Source: Novipirellula aureliae
Lineage (GTDB): Bacteria > Planctomycetota > Planctomycetia > Pirellulales > Pirellulaceae
Length of the DNA: 64,000 bases
Assembly: GCF_007860185.1 (NCBI RefSeq)
Contig: NZ_SJPY01000001.1
Location: 1 to 64,000, forward strand
Direction: 5' to 3'
Shown here: piece after piece, positions 52,219 to 61,723 of the stretch
Numbering within the stretch: position 1 is the stretch's first letter
Layout: the number at the start of each line of letters is the position of its first letter
Program-made: the position numbers and the translations under genes
Notes under the pieces: model-generated
The model's database searches: none
Seen by the model: only the letters and a program-made list of their open reading frames with translations
Told to the model about the DNA's origin: nothing

Positions 52219-52523
52219 AACCGTCTTTTTGAGGCAGCTCGGCTGCAACAACTTTACCCTCCCCAAAAACACCGGAGTTCGAGCGGTTCTTATGTGCAAC
52301 GTGGCAAACGACTTCGATAGGCCCCCACCCGAACGGCGGCTGAACGCCGCGTTCGACCTCCCCCAAACGAAGTTTGGGAGAGGAGGTTAAGTTGTTGACT
52401 CAGATGAACTTAAAAGCGGCACGACCTCGGCTGTGCCGGGAGAGATAGATAATGCGTAAACGCTTTCAAAACAACAACTTAAAAGTCGTACATCTTTCGC
52501 GACAAGAAAGGTTTAATCCTCCA
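52219..52523. other. intergenic region within the hox operon
   Basis: 305 bp between hoxU and hoxY, unusually long inside an operon. It is occupied mostly by an inverted-repeat element (52246-52397). The open frame upstream of hoxY (from 52452) is probably not translated, because hoxY homology starts at 52524. Confidence 0.6.
52246..52397. repeat. palindromic element between hoxU and hoxY
   Basis: The outer arms CAACAACTTTACCCTCCCC (52246) and GGGAGAGGAGGTTAAGTTGTTG-like (ending 52397) are complementary with small gaps. Inside are two perfect hairpins: GCGGC-TGAAC-GCCGC (52336-52350) and CCCAAAC-GAA-GTTTGGG (52362-52378). Confidence 0.75.
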
Positions 52524-53063
52524 ATGTCAAAGCCAACCATTGCCACGGGCCATTTTACCGGTTGTTTCGGATGCCACATGTCACTGCTTGATATCGATGA
52601 GCGGATCTTGCAACTGACGGAGCTGGTCGAATTCGACAAGTCGCCAATCAATGACAAAAAGCGATTCAATCGAATGGTCGATATCGGAATCATCGAAGGA
52701 GGTTGCAGCAATGATGAGAATGTCGAATTCTTACGGATGTTCCGCGAAAATTGCCACACCCTCGTTGCGATCGGAGCTTGTGCCCTGACCGGCGGTGTGC
52801 CTGCAATGCGAAACACCGTGCCGCTGCGCGAGTGTCTCGAGGAAGCGTTTCTGAGTGGACCGTCGGTGGTTGATGGAGTCATCCCCAACGATCCAGATAT
52901 CCCGATCATGCTCGACCGTGTGTACCCAGCCCATGAAGTGGTCAAAATCGATTACTTCATTCCTGGCTGCCCACCTTCCGCCGACGCTCTTTGGACCGCG
53001 ATTGTGGCGTTGCTCGAAGGCCGAGAACCCGTGCTCGATTATGAACTGCTCAAATACGACTGA
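52524..53063 (+). CDS. hoxY: [NiFe] hydrogenase small subunit HoxY
   Basis: 179 residues from ATG at 52524. The proximal [4Fe-4S] ligands are in FTGCFGCHMS (Cys14, Cys17), AIGACALTG (Cys86) and IPGCPPS (Cys149), the short group 3d form without extra C-terminal clusters. It passes electrons from HoxH to HoxU. The frame is open for 24 codons upstream, but the conserved start is MSKPTIATGHFTGC. Confidence 0.94.
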   Translation: MSKPTIATGHFTGCFGCHMSLLDIDERILQLTELVEFDKSPINDKKRFNRMVDIGIIEGGCSNDENVEFLRMFRENCHTLVAIGACALTGGVPAMRNTVPLRECLEEAFLSGPSVVDGVIPNDPDIPIMLDRVYPAHEVVKIDYFIPGCPPSADALWTAIVALLEGREPVLDYELLKYD

Positions 53064-53073
53064 TCTATTACGA

Positions 53074-53174
53074 GGCTTTGTCCGAAAAGGGGGCTGACCC
53101 TAACCAGACAAGCCGAAAACGATTGAGAAACGAATGTCCTCCAAAGGGGTCAGACCCCCTTTTCGGAGAAAGCC
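53074..53174. repeat. palindromic element between hoxY and hoxH (GGGGTCAGACCCC type)
   Basis: The arms begin GGCTTTGTCCGAAAAGGGGG and end CCCCCTTTTCGGAGAAAGCC: a stem of about 27 bp. GGGGTCAGACCCCC is itself palindromic and is a motif seen in REP-like repeats of many bacteria. It starts 11 bp after the hoxY stop and ends 12 bp before hoxH. Confidence 0.88.
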
Positions 53175-53186
53175 TAGGCGAAGAAA

Positions 53187-54638
53187 ATGACAACGACCAC
53201 TCAAAACGGCACTCGCAAAATCGTGATCAATCCGGTGACCCGAGTCGAAGGTCATGGCAAGGTTACGATTCAATTGGACGAGGCCAACCATGTGACCCAA
53301 GCACGGTTTCACATTATCGAGTTTCGCGGATTCGAGCGATTCGTACAGGGGCATTTTTACTGGGAAGTTCCGGTAATGGTGCAACGGCTTTGCGGTATTT
53401 GTCCGGTCAGCCATCATCTATGCGCGTCGAAGGCGTGTGACAGGATCGTCGGTGCAGAGCCCATCACACCGACTGCGGAAAAGATTCGGCGGCTGATGCA
53501 CTATGGCCAAACCTTTCAATCGCACGCACTGCATTTCTATCACTTGTCGTCGCCTGATCTTTTATTCGGATTCGATGCTCCGGTCGAACAACGCAACGTG
53601 ATTGGCGTGATCGAGGCGTACCCCGAAATCGCAAAAAAAGCAGTGCTGATGCGAAAGTTTGGGCAGGAGGTCATCAAGGCGACTGCGGGCAAGAAGATCC
53701 ACGGTACTGGCTCGATCCCCGGCGGCATGAATAAGCATCTATCACTCGAAGATCGTGACCGTTTGGCTGCCGAAGTCGACACGATGGTCGAGTGGAGTTT
53801 AGAAGGATTGCAGTTATGCAAAAAGGTGACTCGCGGCAGTGCGGAAACGCTACTGCCGTTCGGTACGTTTGAATCCAACTTTCTCAGCATCGTTCGCTCC
53901 GATGGCTGTTTGGATCTCTACGATGGAAAACTTCGCGCCAAGGATGCCGATGGCAACATCATCTTTGACCAAGTCGACCCGTCTGATTATTTGGATGTCA
54001 TCCGCGAAGGTGTCCGCAATTGGAGTTACATGAAGTTTCCGTTCCTTCGAGACCTGGGACAAGACAAAGGATGGTACCGCGTCGGTCCGCTCGCACGCAT
54101 CAACAATTGCGACTTCATCGACACTCCGATCGCTGAAACAGAACGCCAAGAATTTATGCAGCTTGGTGCAGGTCGTCCCATCCATTCCACCATGGCCTAT
54201 CATTGGGCTCGATTGATCGAATTAGTGCATAGCGCTGAGAAGATGCAAGAATTGCTGGCGGATCCAGACGTTTTGCGTGGCGAGTTGACGACCAGCGGCG
54301 AACGTCGGGGGACCGGAATCGCGATTATCGAAGCTCCGCGTGGCACGCTCATTCATCATTACGACGTCGATGAAAACGATCAGGTCCTCCGAGGCAACTT
54401 GATCGTCTCGACAACACATAACAACGAAGCGATGAACCAAGCCGTTCGCGTCGTCGCCGACCAGTATATCGAGGGACAAGCTGAAATCAGCGAGGGGATG
54501 CTCAATGCGATTGAAGTTGGCATCCGCGCTTATGATCCCTGCCTTAGTTGCGCGACGCATGCCTTGGGTCAAATGCGTTTACGCGTCCAATTGATTGGAC
54601 CTGACGGTGCCGTGCTTGACGAGAAAGCGCGAGAATGA
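53187..54638 (+). CDS. hoxH: [NiFe] hydrogenase large subunit HoxH
   Basis: 483 residues. The L1 signature RLCGICPVSHHL (Cys69, Cys72) and L2 signature DPCLSCATH (Cys452, Cys455) provide the four Ni/Fe ligands. INPVTRVEGHGK at the start is the normal lead-in. A 25-residue tail after His458 (ALGQMRLRV...) is the piece expected to be cut off by HoxW after metal insertion, as in Ralstonia. It catalyses H2 oxidation and proton reduction. It overlaps hoxW by 4 bp (ATGA). Confidence 0.96.
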   Translation: MTTTTQNGTRKIVINPVTRVEGHGKVTIQLDEANHVTQARFHIIEFRGFERFVQGHFYWEVPVMVQRLCGICPVSHHLCASKACDRIVGAEPITPTAEKIRRLMHYGQTFQSHALHFYHLSSPDLLFGFDAPVEQRNVIGVIEAYPEIAKKAVLMRKFGQEVIKATAGKKIHGTGSIPGGMNKHLSLEDRDRLAAEVDTMVEWSLEGLQLCKKVTRGSAETLLPFGTFESNFLSIVRSDGCLDLYDGKLRAKDADGNIIFDQVDPSDYLDVIREGVRNWSYMKFPFLRDLGQDKGWYRVGPLARINNCDFIDTPIAETERQEFMQLGAGRPIHSTMAYHWARLIELVHSAEKMQELLADPDVLRGELTTSGERRGTGIAIIEAPRGTLIHHYDVDENDQVLRGNLIVSTTHNNEAMNQAVRVVADQYIEGQAEISEGMLNAIEVGIRAYDPCLSCATHALGQMRLRVQLIGPDGAVLDEKARE

Positions 54639-55075
54639 ACCACACCCGGACACTGATAATTGCTTGTGGCAATCCGCTACGAGGTGATGACGGGCTCGGA
54701 CCAGCGCTCGTCGATCGGCTTTCTAGCCTCCAGCGGTCCGATATCGAAACCGACGTCGATTATCAACTCAATATCGAAGACGCCGTGACTATCGCGGCCT
54801 ACAAAAGAGTTCTGTTTGTTGACGCCAGCGTGACTGCACCATCACCGTTCTTGCTGCAACCGCTTGCCCCATCTAGCGAAATCACTTTCACCAGTCACAG
54901 CGTAACACCAGGAGCGATTCTTGCGATTTGCCAGGACCACTTTCATCATCGACCCGAGGCGTGGGTGATGGGCATCCGCGGCTTTCGCTTCGAACTTGGC
55001 GAAGGCTTATCCATCGACGCACGTACCAATCTCGATGACGCTTTCGCTGGCGTTATCGAGTGGATCCAAAGGTGA
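54635..55075 (+). CDS. hoxW: hydrogenase maturation protease HoxW
   Basis: 146 residues. IIACGNPLRGDDGLGPALVD holds the metal-sensing Asp, and VLFVDASVTAPSP and TSHSVTPGAILAIC follow the HyaD/HycI/HoxW family pattern. It removes the C-terminal tail of HoxH once nickel is bound. Immediately coupled to hoxH by ATGA overlap. Last gene of the hox part; hypF follows after 114 bp. Confidence 0.92.
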   Translation: MNHTRTLIIACGNPLRGDDGLGPALVDRLSSLQRSDIETDVDYQLNIEDAVTIAAYKRVLFVDASVTAPSPFLLQPLAPSSEITFTSHSVTPGAILAICQDHFHHRPEAWVMGIRGFRFELGEGLSIDARTNLDDAFAGVIEWIQR

Positions 55076-55189
55076 TGGGATACTTGGGCTGGGTCAAGGA
55101 TTCTTTACGACGTTGACCCGGTCTACGACAGCTCCAAACCCGAGCTCGCGATCTCGATGTGCTACAATGAAACCAATCGATAACACGAA

Positions 55190-57559
55190 ATGGGGTTGGC
55201 GATGAGAATGCAACGTTGGCGAATTCGGGTAACAGGCGTGGTGCAAGGCGTTGGGTATCGACCTTTCGTTTGGCGGTTGGCACATTCTTCCCGATTATCC
55301 GGTTGGGTTCGCAATGATTCGATGGGAGTCCTAATCGAGGCACAGGGTTCTCGTACAGAATTGGCGGAATTCTGCGGGCGTCTACGATCCGAGGCTCCGT
55401 CGTTATCGCTTGTTCGCGATATTCTTCATGAGACGATCGACTCCGTTCCAAAGGAGCACGCGTTTCGTATCAACACAGGGCAAAAGGAGGCAGATCCGCA
55501 TGCGTTCGTCTCGCCCGATGTCAGTATTTGTTCTGACTGTTTAGCCGAGATCAATGATCCAGCGGATCGACGGTATCAATACCCCTTCACCAATTGTACG
55601 GCTTGTGGTCCTCGCTATACGATCATTACAAAACTGCCCTATGACCGGGCATCGACGACAATGAGTGACTTTGAGATGTGCACGTCGTGTCGACGGGAGT
55701 ACGACAATCCTGCGGATCGACGTTTTCATGCTCAACCAAATGCCTGCCCCGAGTGCGGGCCATCGACATGGTTCATCAAGTCAGGTGAGAATCAAGAAAT
55801 CCGAGGAAGGGATGCGATGCAAGCGGTGAAGGAATCGGTCGCGCGGGGTGGCATCGTCGCCATCAAAGGCGTTGGCGGTTTCCATCTGGCTTGTGACGCC
55901 AGGAACTCGGAAGCCGTTGCGAAATTACGAGAGCGAAAACATCGTTTCGAAAAACCGCTGGCAGTCATGGTTGCTGACATTGCAACGTGCGAATCAATCG
56001 CCGTGCTTAGCGATGCCGATCGGGTCCTGCTCGAAAGTCGGCAACGCCCTATCGTTGTGCTGCACCGGCAAGAAGGAGCGGAATCGTTGTGCGAATTGGT
56101 TGCCCCCGGCAGCGACTTTGTTGGAGTGGTGTTGGCCTATTCACCGCTGCACAGCTTGTTGCTGCGACCCGGTGATGTCTGGGTGATGACGTCGGGGAAT
56201 TTGTCGGACGAGCCCATTGCGTACGACAACGATGACGCGATCGAGCGATTGAGAAAAATTGCGGACGCTTTTCTGCTTCATGACCGGCGAATTGAGACGG
56301 TTTGCGATGACTCGGTTCTTCGTGTCTTAGATGGCGAGGTGCTGCCGATTCGACGTTCCCGTGGCTATGCGCCCCTGCCGATTAAACTACCTACCGATGG
56401 GCCTCCGGTGCTTGCGGTTGGCGGCGAGATCAAGGCGACCGCGTGCGTGACCAAAGGACACCACTGTTTCCTGAGCCAACATATTGGTGACATGGGAAAC
56501 CAAGAAACACTGTCGGCGATGGAAAATGCCGTGGATCATTTGTTGCGACTCTACAACATCAAGCCCGACTCGGTCGTCGCAGATCAGCATCCCAATTATT
56601 TGTCGAGCGCCTGGGCAGAGCAGTTTTCAAGGAAACACGCAGTCCCGATGCTGCGAGTTCAGCATCACCATGCCCATGTTGCATCCCTGCTAGCCGAGCA
56701 TTCGATCGTACCCGAAGAAAAGATAATTGGTGTTTGTTTCGATGGAACGGGATTCGGAACCGACGAAGCGATTTGGGGTGGCGAATGGCTGATCGCGAAT
56801 GCAAGTGACTTTGAACGCTACGCGCATCTGGCGTATCTGCCGCTGCCGGGAGGCGATGCCTGTATCCGGCATCCGTCGAGATCGGCTTTGGCAGCCCTTT
56901 ATCAAGCTGGGATTGAGTGGTCCGATTCTCTGGCGTCCGTCTTCGTAACGGCAGCGAAGGAGCGAACCGTGTTGGACCAGCAGCTTCAGCGAAACTTTCG
57001 TTGTGTACCAAGCAGCAGTATGGGGCGGCTTTTCGACGCTGTCGCTTCACTTTGTGGCGTGCGTCATGTGGTGAGTTATGAAGGGCAAGCGGCGATGGAG
57101 TGCGAGGCAATTGCCGCTCGAAAATTGGATGAGTCGCAATTCAAACCCTACGATATTACGGTTATCGACGGTGACATTCAGCAAATCGATACGACGCATT
57201 TGATTCACCAAATTGTTTCGGAACTTCTTCGAAAACGATCCGCTGCGGATATTTTAGTTCGTTTCCATCTCACCGTTGCTGAAATGATTGCTCGCATCAG
57301 TCTCAACGCGCGTGCAAAGCACCGAATCGATCGAGTCGGGCTGACTGGCGGAGTGTTCCAAAATGTCTTGCTGACGCGGCTCGCCCGGCAACGGCTAATG
57401 CACGAGGGGTTCGAGGTTTTGACGCACACCATTGTGCCGCCAAATGACGGCGGTCTCGCATTGGGACAAGCGTGGATTGCCCAGCGTCGCACGGTGCTCC
57501 TCCACCGCGAGAGGTATCTGTTCGGTGGCGAAGCACCAAGCTACGATCAAGATCGATAA
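55190..57559 (+). CDS. hypF: carbamoyltransferase HypF
   Basis: 789 residues, full length. Acylphosphatase domain (VTGVVQGVGYRPFVWRLA, about 15-90); two zinc-finger sets (CSDCLAEIND, NCTACGPRYT; CTSCRREYDN, ACPECGP); YrdC/Sua5-like domain (about 205-390; KGVGGFHLACDA, KRxRPIVVL region); Kae1-like domain (VQHHHAHVASLLAEH, FDGTGFGTDEAIWGGE, LTGGVFQN). It converts carbamoyl phosphate to carbamoyl-AMP and transfers the carbamoyl group to HypE for cyanide synthesis. ATG at 55190 is used; ATG at 55202 has a slightly better ribosome binding site. Confidence 0.96.
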   Translation: MGLAMRMQRWRIRVTGVVQGVGYRPFVWRLAHSSRLSGWVRNDSMGVLIEAQGSRTELAEFCGRLRSEAPSLSLVRDILHETIDSVPKEHAFRINTGQKEADPHAFVSPDVSICSDCLAEINDPADRRYQYPFTNCTACGPRYTIITKLPYDRASTTMSDFEMCTSCRREYDNPADRRFHAQPNACPECGPSTWFIKSGENQEIRGRDAMQAVKESVARGGIVAIKGVGGFHLACDARNSEAVAKLRERKHRFEKPLAVMVADIATCESIAVLSDADRVLLESRQRPIVVLHRQEGAESLCELVAPGSDFVGVVLAYSPLHSLLLRPGDVWVMTSGNLSDEPIAYDNDDAIERLRKIADAFLLHDRRIETVCDDSVLRVLDGEVLPIRRSRGYAPLPIKLPTDGPPVLAVGGEIKATACVTKGHHCFLSQHIGDMGNQETLSAMENAVDHLLRLYNIKPDSVVADQHPNYLSSAWAEQFSRKHAVPMLRVQHHHAHVASLLAEHSIVPEEKIIGVCFDGTGFGTDEAIWGGEWLIANASDFERYAHLAYLPLPGGDACIRHPSRSALAALYQAGIEWSDSLASVFVTAAKERTVLDQQLQRNFRCVPSSSMGRLFDAVASLCGVRHVVSYEGQAAMECEAIAARKLDESQFKPYDITVIDGDIQQIDTTHLIHQIVSELLRKRSAADILVRFHLTVAEMIARISLNARAKHRIDRVGLTGGVFQNVLLTRLARQRLMHEGFEVLTHTIVPPNDGGLALGQAWIAQRRTVLLHRERYLFGGEAPSYDQDR

Positions 57560-57598
57560 CGGATGTAATCTTTCACTCAACCGATGACGGTAACCAAT

Positions 57599-57883
57599 AT
57601 GTGCTTAGCCGTTCCTGGACAAGTCGAATCTCTGTTCTGCGAAAACGAAACCTCAATGGGACGAGTCAATTTTGGCGGCGTCGTCAAGGAGGTCTGCATG
57701 GCATTCTTGCCAGAGATCAAGGTTGGCGATTATGTCATCGTCCATGTCGGGTTTGCGATCAATCAAATCGATGAAGAGTCGGCTCAGGAAACATTGGAAA
57801 CGTTTGCCGAACTTGGATGGCTGGAGGATGAACTCGAGGAACTTCGGGCCAATGGAGAAGAAGCCAATGGAGAAGAAGCGTGA
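57599..57883 (+). CDS. hypC: hydrogenase maturation chaperone HypC
   Basis: 94 residues from ATG at 57599, chosen because HypC must begin Met-Cys ([10 protein letters not shown]); an earlier in-frame start at 57584 would bury the essential Cys2. The OB-fold part contains [17 protein letters not shown]. It carries Fe(CN)2CO between HypD and the large subunit. The end is acidic and contains a tandem 15-bp duplication (ANGEE twice). It overlaps hypD by 4 bp (GTGA). Confidence 0.94.
   Translation: MCLAVPGQVESLFCENETSMGRVNFGGVVKEVCMAFLPEIKVGDYVIVHVGFAINQIDEESAQETLETFAELGWLEDELEELRANGEEANGEEA
57848..57877 (+). repeat. 15-bp coding duplication at the hypC 3' end
   Basis: GCCAATGGAGAAGAA twice in tandem (57848-57862, 57863-57877), in frame, two codons before the stop; it encodes Ala-Asn-Gly-Glu-Glu twice. 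Confidence 0.93.
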
Positions 57884-58974
57884 AACACTTAACGGAGTAT
57901 CGTGATGGCGAAAAATCGCTAAAGCTTGCTGAACAGATTTCTCGAATCTGTACTCGCCCATGGTCCATCATGGAAGTTTGTGGCGGTCAAACCCATTCGA
58001 TCATACGCAATGGGATCGACCAGATTTTGCCTGATTCGATCGAGATGATTCATGGACCGGGGTGCCCCGTTTGCGTGACGCCAATCTCAGTGATTGATAA
58101 AGCTCTACAAATGGCAGCACGGCCAGAGGTAATCTTTTGCTCCTTCGGCGATATGCTCCGGGTGCCTGGAACAAGTGAAGACCTGTTTCGTGTGAAAGGC
58201 AGTGGCGGTGACGTGCGAATCGTCTACTCGCCGCTCGATGCCGTTAAGTTGGCTCGTGAAAACCCGAATCGCGAAGTTGTCTTCTTGGCAATTGGTTTTG
58301 AAACCACTGCGCCAGCGAATGCGATGGCAGTCAAGATCGCGAAACAGCAATCGATCTATAATTTTTCAGTGCTCGTATCCCATGTGCTCGTCCCGCCAGC
58401 AATCGAGGCGATCATGGATTCGCCGGAGAATCGAGTGCAAGCGTTCTTGGCTGCAGGGCATGTTTGTAGTGTGATGGGCTATCACCAATACCACGAAATT
58501 GCCGAGAAATATGCGGTGCCGATCGTGGTCACAGGTTTCGAACCACTCGACCTTCTCGATGGCATTCGTCGCACGGTGATGCAGCTGGAAACCGGGAAAA
58601 GTCATGTCGAGAACGCGTTCCCAAGGGTTGTCAGCGAAGCGGGTAACGAGGCAGCCCAGGCAACGATCGCAGAAGTCTTCGAACCCACGGATCGCGATTG
58701 GCGAGGCATCGGCATGATCCCGCAAAGTGGCTGGCGTTTGAACAGCGATTTTTCTGACTTTGATGCGGAAAGGAGGTTTGATGTGAAGCATGTTGCCGAA
58801 GCAGCGAGCACGATTTGCCGAGCAGGCGAAGTGCTGCGTGGTGCGATCAAGCCGCATCAATGTGCCGCGTTCGGAAAGCAATGCACGCCCCGAAATCCGC
58901 TCGGTGCAACAATGGTTTCAAGCGAAGGAGCATGCGCGGCGTACTACAACTATGGAAGGTTCTTGAACCGATGA
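57880..58974 (+). CDS. hypD: hydrogenase maturation protein HypD
   Basis: 364 residues, GTG start coupled to hypC. Conserved features: [21 protein letters not shown] (redox/iron Cys pair), [23 protein letters not shown], and the C-terminal [4Fe-4S] motif with [15 protein letters not shown] and GACAAYY. HypD and HypC form the scaffold where Fe(CN)2CO is assembled. Overlaps hypE by 4 bp. Confidence 0.96.
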   Translation: MKHLTEYRDGEKSLKLAEQISRICTRPWSIMEVCGGQTHSIIRNGIDQILPDSIEMIHGPGCPVCVTPISVIDKALQMAARPEVIFCSFGDMLRVPGTSEDLFRVKGSGGDVRIVYSPLDAVKLARENPNREVVFLAIGFETTAPANAMAVKIAKQQSIYNFSVLVSHVLVPPAIEAIMDSPENRVQAFLAAGHVCSVMGYHQYHEIAEKYAVPIVVTGFEPLDLLDGIRRTVMQLETGKSHVENAFPRVVSEAGNEAAQATIAEVFEPTDRDWRGIGMIPQSGWRLNSDFSDFDAERRFDVKHVAEAASTICRAGEVLRGAIKPHQCAAFGKQCTPRNPLGATMVSSEGACAAYYNYGRFLNR

Positions 58975-60014
58975 CCCAATCACCGCAGTGTCCGATACCA
59001 CTTCGTGACTACCCCAACGTTATTCTTGCGCATGGTGGAGGTGGAAAGCTTTCGGCTGAATTGATCGAGCATGTCTTTGCACCAGCGTTTGCCAACGAAC
59101 ATGTGACTCTATTGGGCGATTCGACAACACTTTCCTTGCCCGGTCAACGAATTGCGGTCTCGACCGATTCATTTGTTGTCCAGCCACTTTTTTTCCCCGG
59201 CGGAAGTATCGGACATCTAGCCGTCAACGGTACGGTCAATGATCTGGCAATGAGCGGGTCCAAACCGCTGTATTTGACGGCAGGTTTCATTATCGAAGAG
59301 GGGCTGCCGGTCGAAAAATTGATCCGCATCGCGAACGACATGGGCGCAGCCGCCAAACAAGTGGGAGTGTCGATCATTGCAGGTGATACGAAAGTGGTCG
59401 AGCGAGAATGTGGGGACGGATGCTACATCAATACGTCAGGAATTGGCGTTTTGCCGACCAACCTGCACATCGCTTCCAATCAAGCCAAACCGGGTGATGT
59501 GGTGATCATCAGCGGGACGGTTGGTGATCACGGTGTAGCGATCATGAGTGTCCGCGAAGGACTGAGTTTCGAGAGTCAGATAGAGAGCGATTGTGCATCG
59601 CTAGCGGGATTGGTCCAAGTGATGATTGATACATCGCCGAATATCCACGTGTTGCGTGATCCAACGCGAGGTGGGGTGGCGATGAGCTTGAATGAGATCG
59701 CTGCCGATTCTGGTTGCGGTATCGAACTTGACGATGCGAGCATCCCAATCAAAGAGGCCGTTCGTTCGGCGTGTGAGTTCTTAGGACTCGATCCGTTGCT
59801 GGTCGCAAACGAGGGAAAGCTAATAGCGATTGTGTCCGCTGTTGACGCCGATCGATTGCTCGAGACGATGAAGTTGCACCCACTTGGACAAGACGCCGCC
59901 ATCATTGGCCGCGTCGTCGAAGATGCCCACCACCTAGTCGTCGCCCGGACGGCGGTAGGAACCAAACGAATCGTATCGATACCAATCGGTGAGCAATTGC
60001 CACGGATCTGCTAG
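58971..60014 (+). CDS. hypE: hydrogenase maturation dehydratase HypE
   Basis: 347 residues from ATG at 58971 (ATGA overlap with hypD; the frame is open upstream only in the overlap). [38 protein letters not shown] and [16 protein letters not shown] belong to the PurM-like fold. The C-terminus is PRIC, the Cys that receives the carbamoyl group and is dehydrated to thiocyanate. Confidence 0.96.
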   Translation: MTQSPQCPIPLRDYPNVILAHGGGGKLSAELIEHVFAPAFANEHVTLLGDSTTLSLPGQRIAVSTDSFVVQPLFFPGGSIGHLAVNGTVNDLAMSGSKPLYLTAGFIIEEGLPVEKLIRIANDMGAAAKQVGVSIIAGDTKVVERECGDGCYINTSGIGVLPTNLHIASNQAKPGDVVIISGTVGDHGVAIMSVREGLSFESQIESDCASLAGLVQVMIDTSPNIHVLRDPTRGGVAMSLNEIAADSGCGIELDDASIPIKEAVRSACEFLGLDPLLVANEGKLIAIVSAVDADRLLETMKLHPLGQDAAIIGRVVEDAHHLVVARTAVGTKRIVSIPIGEQLPRIC

Positions 60015-60121
60015 AGGTAGGCACGCAGAACATAGCAGGTTCGTCTTGGACTGTTAAACATTTGGTTATTGACACGTTTTTTGCGCCCTCTCGGTCGTCG
60101 TTCACGGCCAGTACAATGTCA

Positions 60122-60236
60122 TAGAGCATTTTACAGAATGCCGTAGGCTGGGTGTTTAGTGGCTGTGGCTTCTAGCCACAGCGTTCTTCTCAACTTGGAC
60201 TGGAAGCCCCAGCCACATCAAAATCAAAATGCTCTA
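60122..60236. repeat. MITE-like dispersed repeat, family A, copy 3
   Basis: 115 bp with perfect 11-bp ends: TAGAGCATTTT (60122-60132) and AAAATGCTCTA (60226-60236). Orientation is reversed relative to the two copies at 126-354: GTGGCTGTGGCTTCTAGCCACAG here corresponds to their CTGTGGCTGGAAGCCACAG. It lies between hypE and the SPFH gene, so it interrupts the maturation operon. No ORF. Confidence 0.85.
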
Positions 60237-60275
60237 GCTGAATTTAAACGGCCCCATTTTCAAAAGGAAAACACG

Positions 60276-61250
60276 ATGTCGGAATCTGCAAATTCGATCA
60301 AGAATCAAACTCCACGCCATATTCATATTGAAAAGTTAACTCAACCAACTGCGGGGTGGGCACCGCTTTTCGTTTTCACGGGGCTAGTTTTCCTTGCCAT
60401 TCTCGTCTTCATTGCATCGGTTGCTAGTGAGTTCTGGCCAGCGATTCTATTGGCTACTTTGATCGGTGTCGTCGGGATGGTAGGACTGTGTGGATTGATG
60501 GCGATTGCTCCGAACGATTCGCGTGTTTTATTGTTGTTCGGTGAGTATCGCGGCACGGTCAAGGAATCAGGATTCTTTTGGGTCAACCCGTTTTTCAGCA
60601 AAAAGAAGGTCAGCTTGCGAGTGCGGAATTTTGAAACCGGCTCCTCTTCAACCCCAGAAGAAAAAAACGCCTCCGGGCAAGTCGTTCGAGCGAAATCACG
60701 GACTGCCAGCCGCCCATCCAAGGTTAATGATAGTGATGGAAACCCGATCGAGATTTCGGCCGTTGTCGTGTGGCGAGTGATGGATACCGCGGAAGCTTTG
60801 TTCGAGGTCGACGACTACGAACACTTTGTTGAAGTGCAAAGTGAAGCAGCACTAAGAAGTCTTGCAACCCGTTTCCCCTACGATAGTGAGGATCATGAAG
60901 TTTCACTACGAGGAAGCACGGAACAGATCTGCGACCGGCTTCGAGAGGACATTCAAGAGCGACTTAAAAAAGCAGGCGTCACGGTACTTGAGGCACGAAT
61001 CAGTCATCTTGCGTACGCAGCCGAAATCGCTGCGGCGATGTTGCAGCGACAGCAGGCTGGTGCCGTCGTGGCAGCTCGTCGTTTGATTGTTGACGGTGCG
61101 GTTGGCATGGTCGAAATGGCTCTCGAGCATCTGAATCGAGATGAGATTGTTGATCTGGATCCGCAACAGCGTGCCACGTTGGTTTCGAATCTATTGGTCG
61201 TCCTGTGCAGTGATCGGCATACGCAGCCTGTCGTACAAACAGGTGCGTAG
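60276..61250 (+). CDS. SPFH/band 7 (stomatin/flotillin-like) membrane protein
   Basis: 324 residues from ATG at 60276 (AAAAGG 8 bp before). Two N-terminal helices (about 28-50 and 55-80), then the SPFH domain (about 85-260: [50 protein letters not shown]) and a coiled-coil C-terminus ([21 protein letters not shown]). Such proteins form membrane rings or microdomains and steer proteases. It lies between hypE and hypA on the same strand. No known link to hydrogenase; it may be an insertion into the operon. Confidence 0.9.
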   Translation: MSESANSIKNQTPRHIHIEKLTQPTAGWAPLFVFTGLVFLAILVFIASVASEFWPAILLATLIGVVGMVGLCGLMAIAPNDSRVLLLFGEYRGTVKESGFFWVNPFFSKKKVSLRVRNFETGSSSTPEEKNASGQVVRAKSRTASRPSKVNDSDGNPIEISAVVVWRVMDTAEALFEVDDYEHFVEVQSEAALRSLATRFPYDSEDHEVSLRGSTEQICDRLREDIQERLKKAGVTVLEARISHLAYAAEIAAAMLQRQQAGAVVAARRLIVDGAVGMVEMALEHLNRDEIVDLDPQQRATLVSNLLVVLCSDRHTQPVVQTGA

Positions 61251-61321
61251 CGGAATGATTGCTTGCGCCGTTCATTGATACAGAGGAGCGTTTTGATAAT
61301 CTCACTGACTGGAACCCTATC

Positions 61322-61723
61322 ATGCACGAGCTTTCGATCGCATTGAATGTTCTCGACATCGCTGAACAAACGATGAACGAGCATCCTGAGTCGGAGCTTG
61401 TCGCCATTCACATTCGACTCGGGCCGATGTCAGGCGTGGTGTGTGAAGCACTTGAATCGGCGTTCACGATTGCTCGCCAGCAAACGTTGTATCCCGAGGT
61501 GGAACTTGTGATTGAAGAAACGCAATTGCTGATTGATTGCCCACAATGTAGAAAACATCAAATGGCTATTTCGATCAACGATCTGCGTTGCCGGACGTGT
61601 GGTACAATATCCGGTAAGATCGTCGGGGGACGAGAACTCGAAATTGCTGCACTCGAAGTAAGGGACGAACAGCTCGATGACACGCTTAGTCGAAGTACGG
61701 ACGCAGATTCTAAAACAGAATGA
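61322..61723 (+). CDS. hypA: hydrogenase nickel incorporation protein HypA
   Basis: 133 residues from ATG at 61322, giving the family's MHELS start (His2 is a nickel ligand). Zinc site: CPQC (73-76) and CRTC (90-93). It delivers nickel to HoxH with HypB. The frame upstream to 61259 lacks homology. It overlaps hypB by 47 bp in another frame. Confidence 0.93.
   Translation: MHELSIALNVLDIAEQTMNEHPESELVAIHIRLGPMSGVVCEALESAFTIARQQTLYPEVELVIEETQLLIDCPQCRKHQMAISINDLRCRTCGTISGKIVGGRELEIAALEVRDEQLDDTLSRSTDADSKTE

Noticed and set aside
57584-57598. Earlier start for HypC
   Set aside because: HypC needs an N-terminal Met-Cys; the earlier start would add five residues before it.
60159-60275. N-terminal extension of the SPFH protein
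   Set aside because: The extra 39 codons lie in the MITE-like repeat; ATG 60276 has a ribosome binding site and the conserved start.
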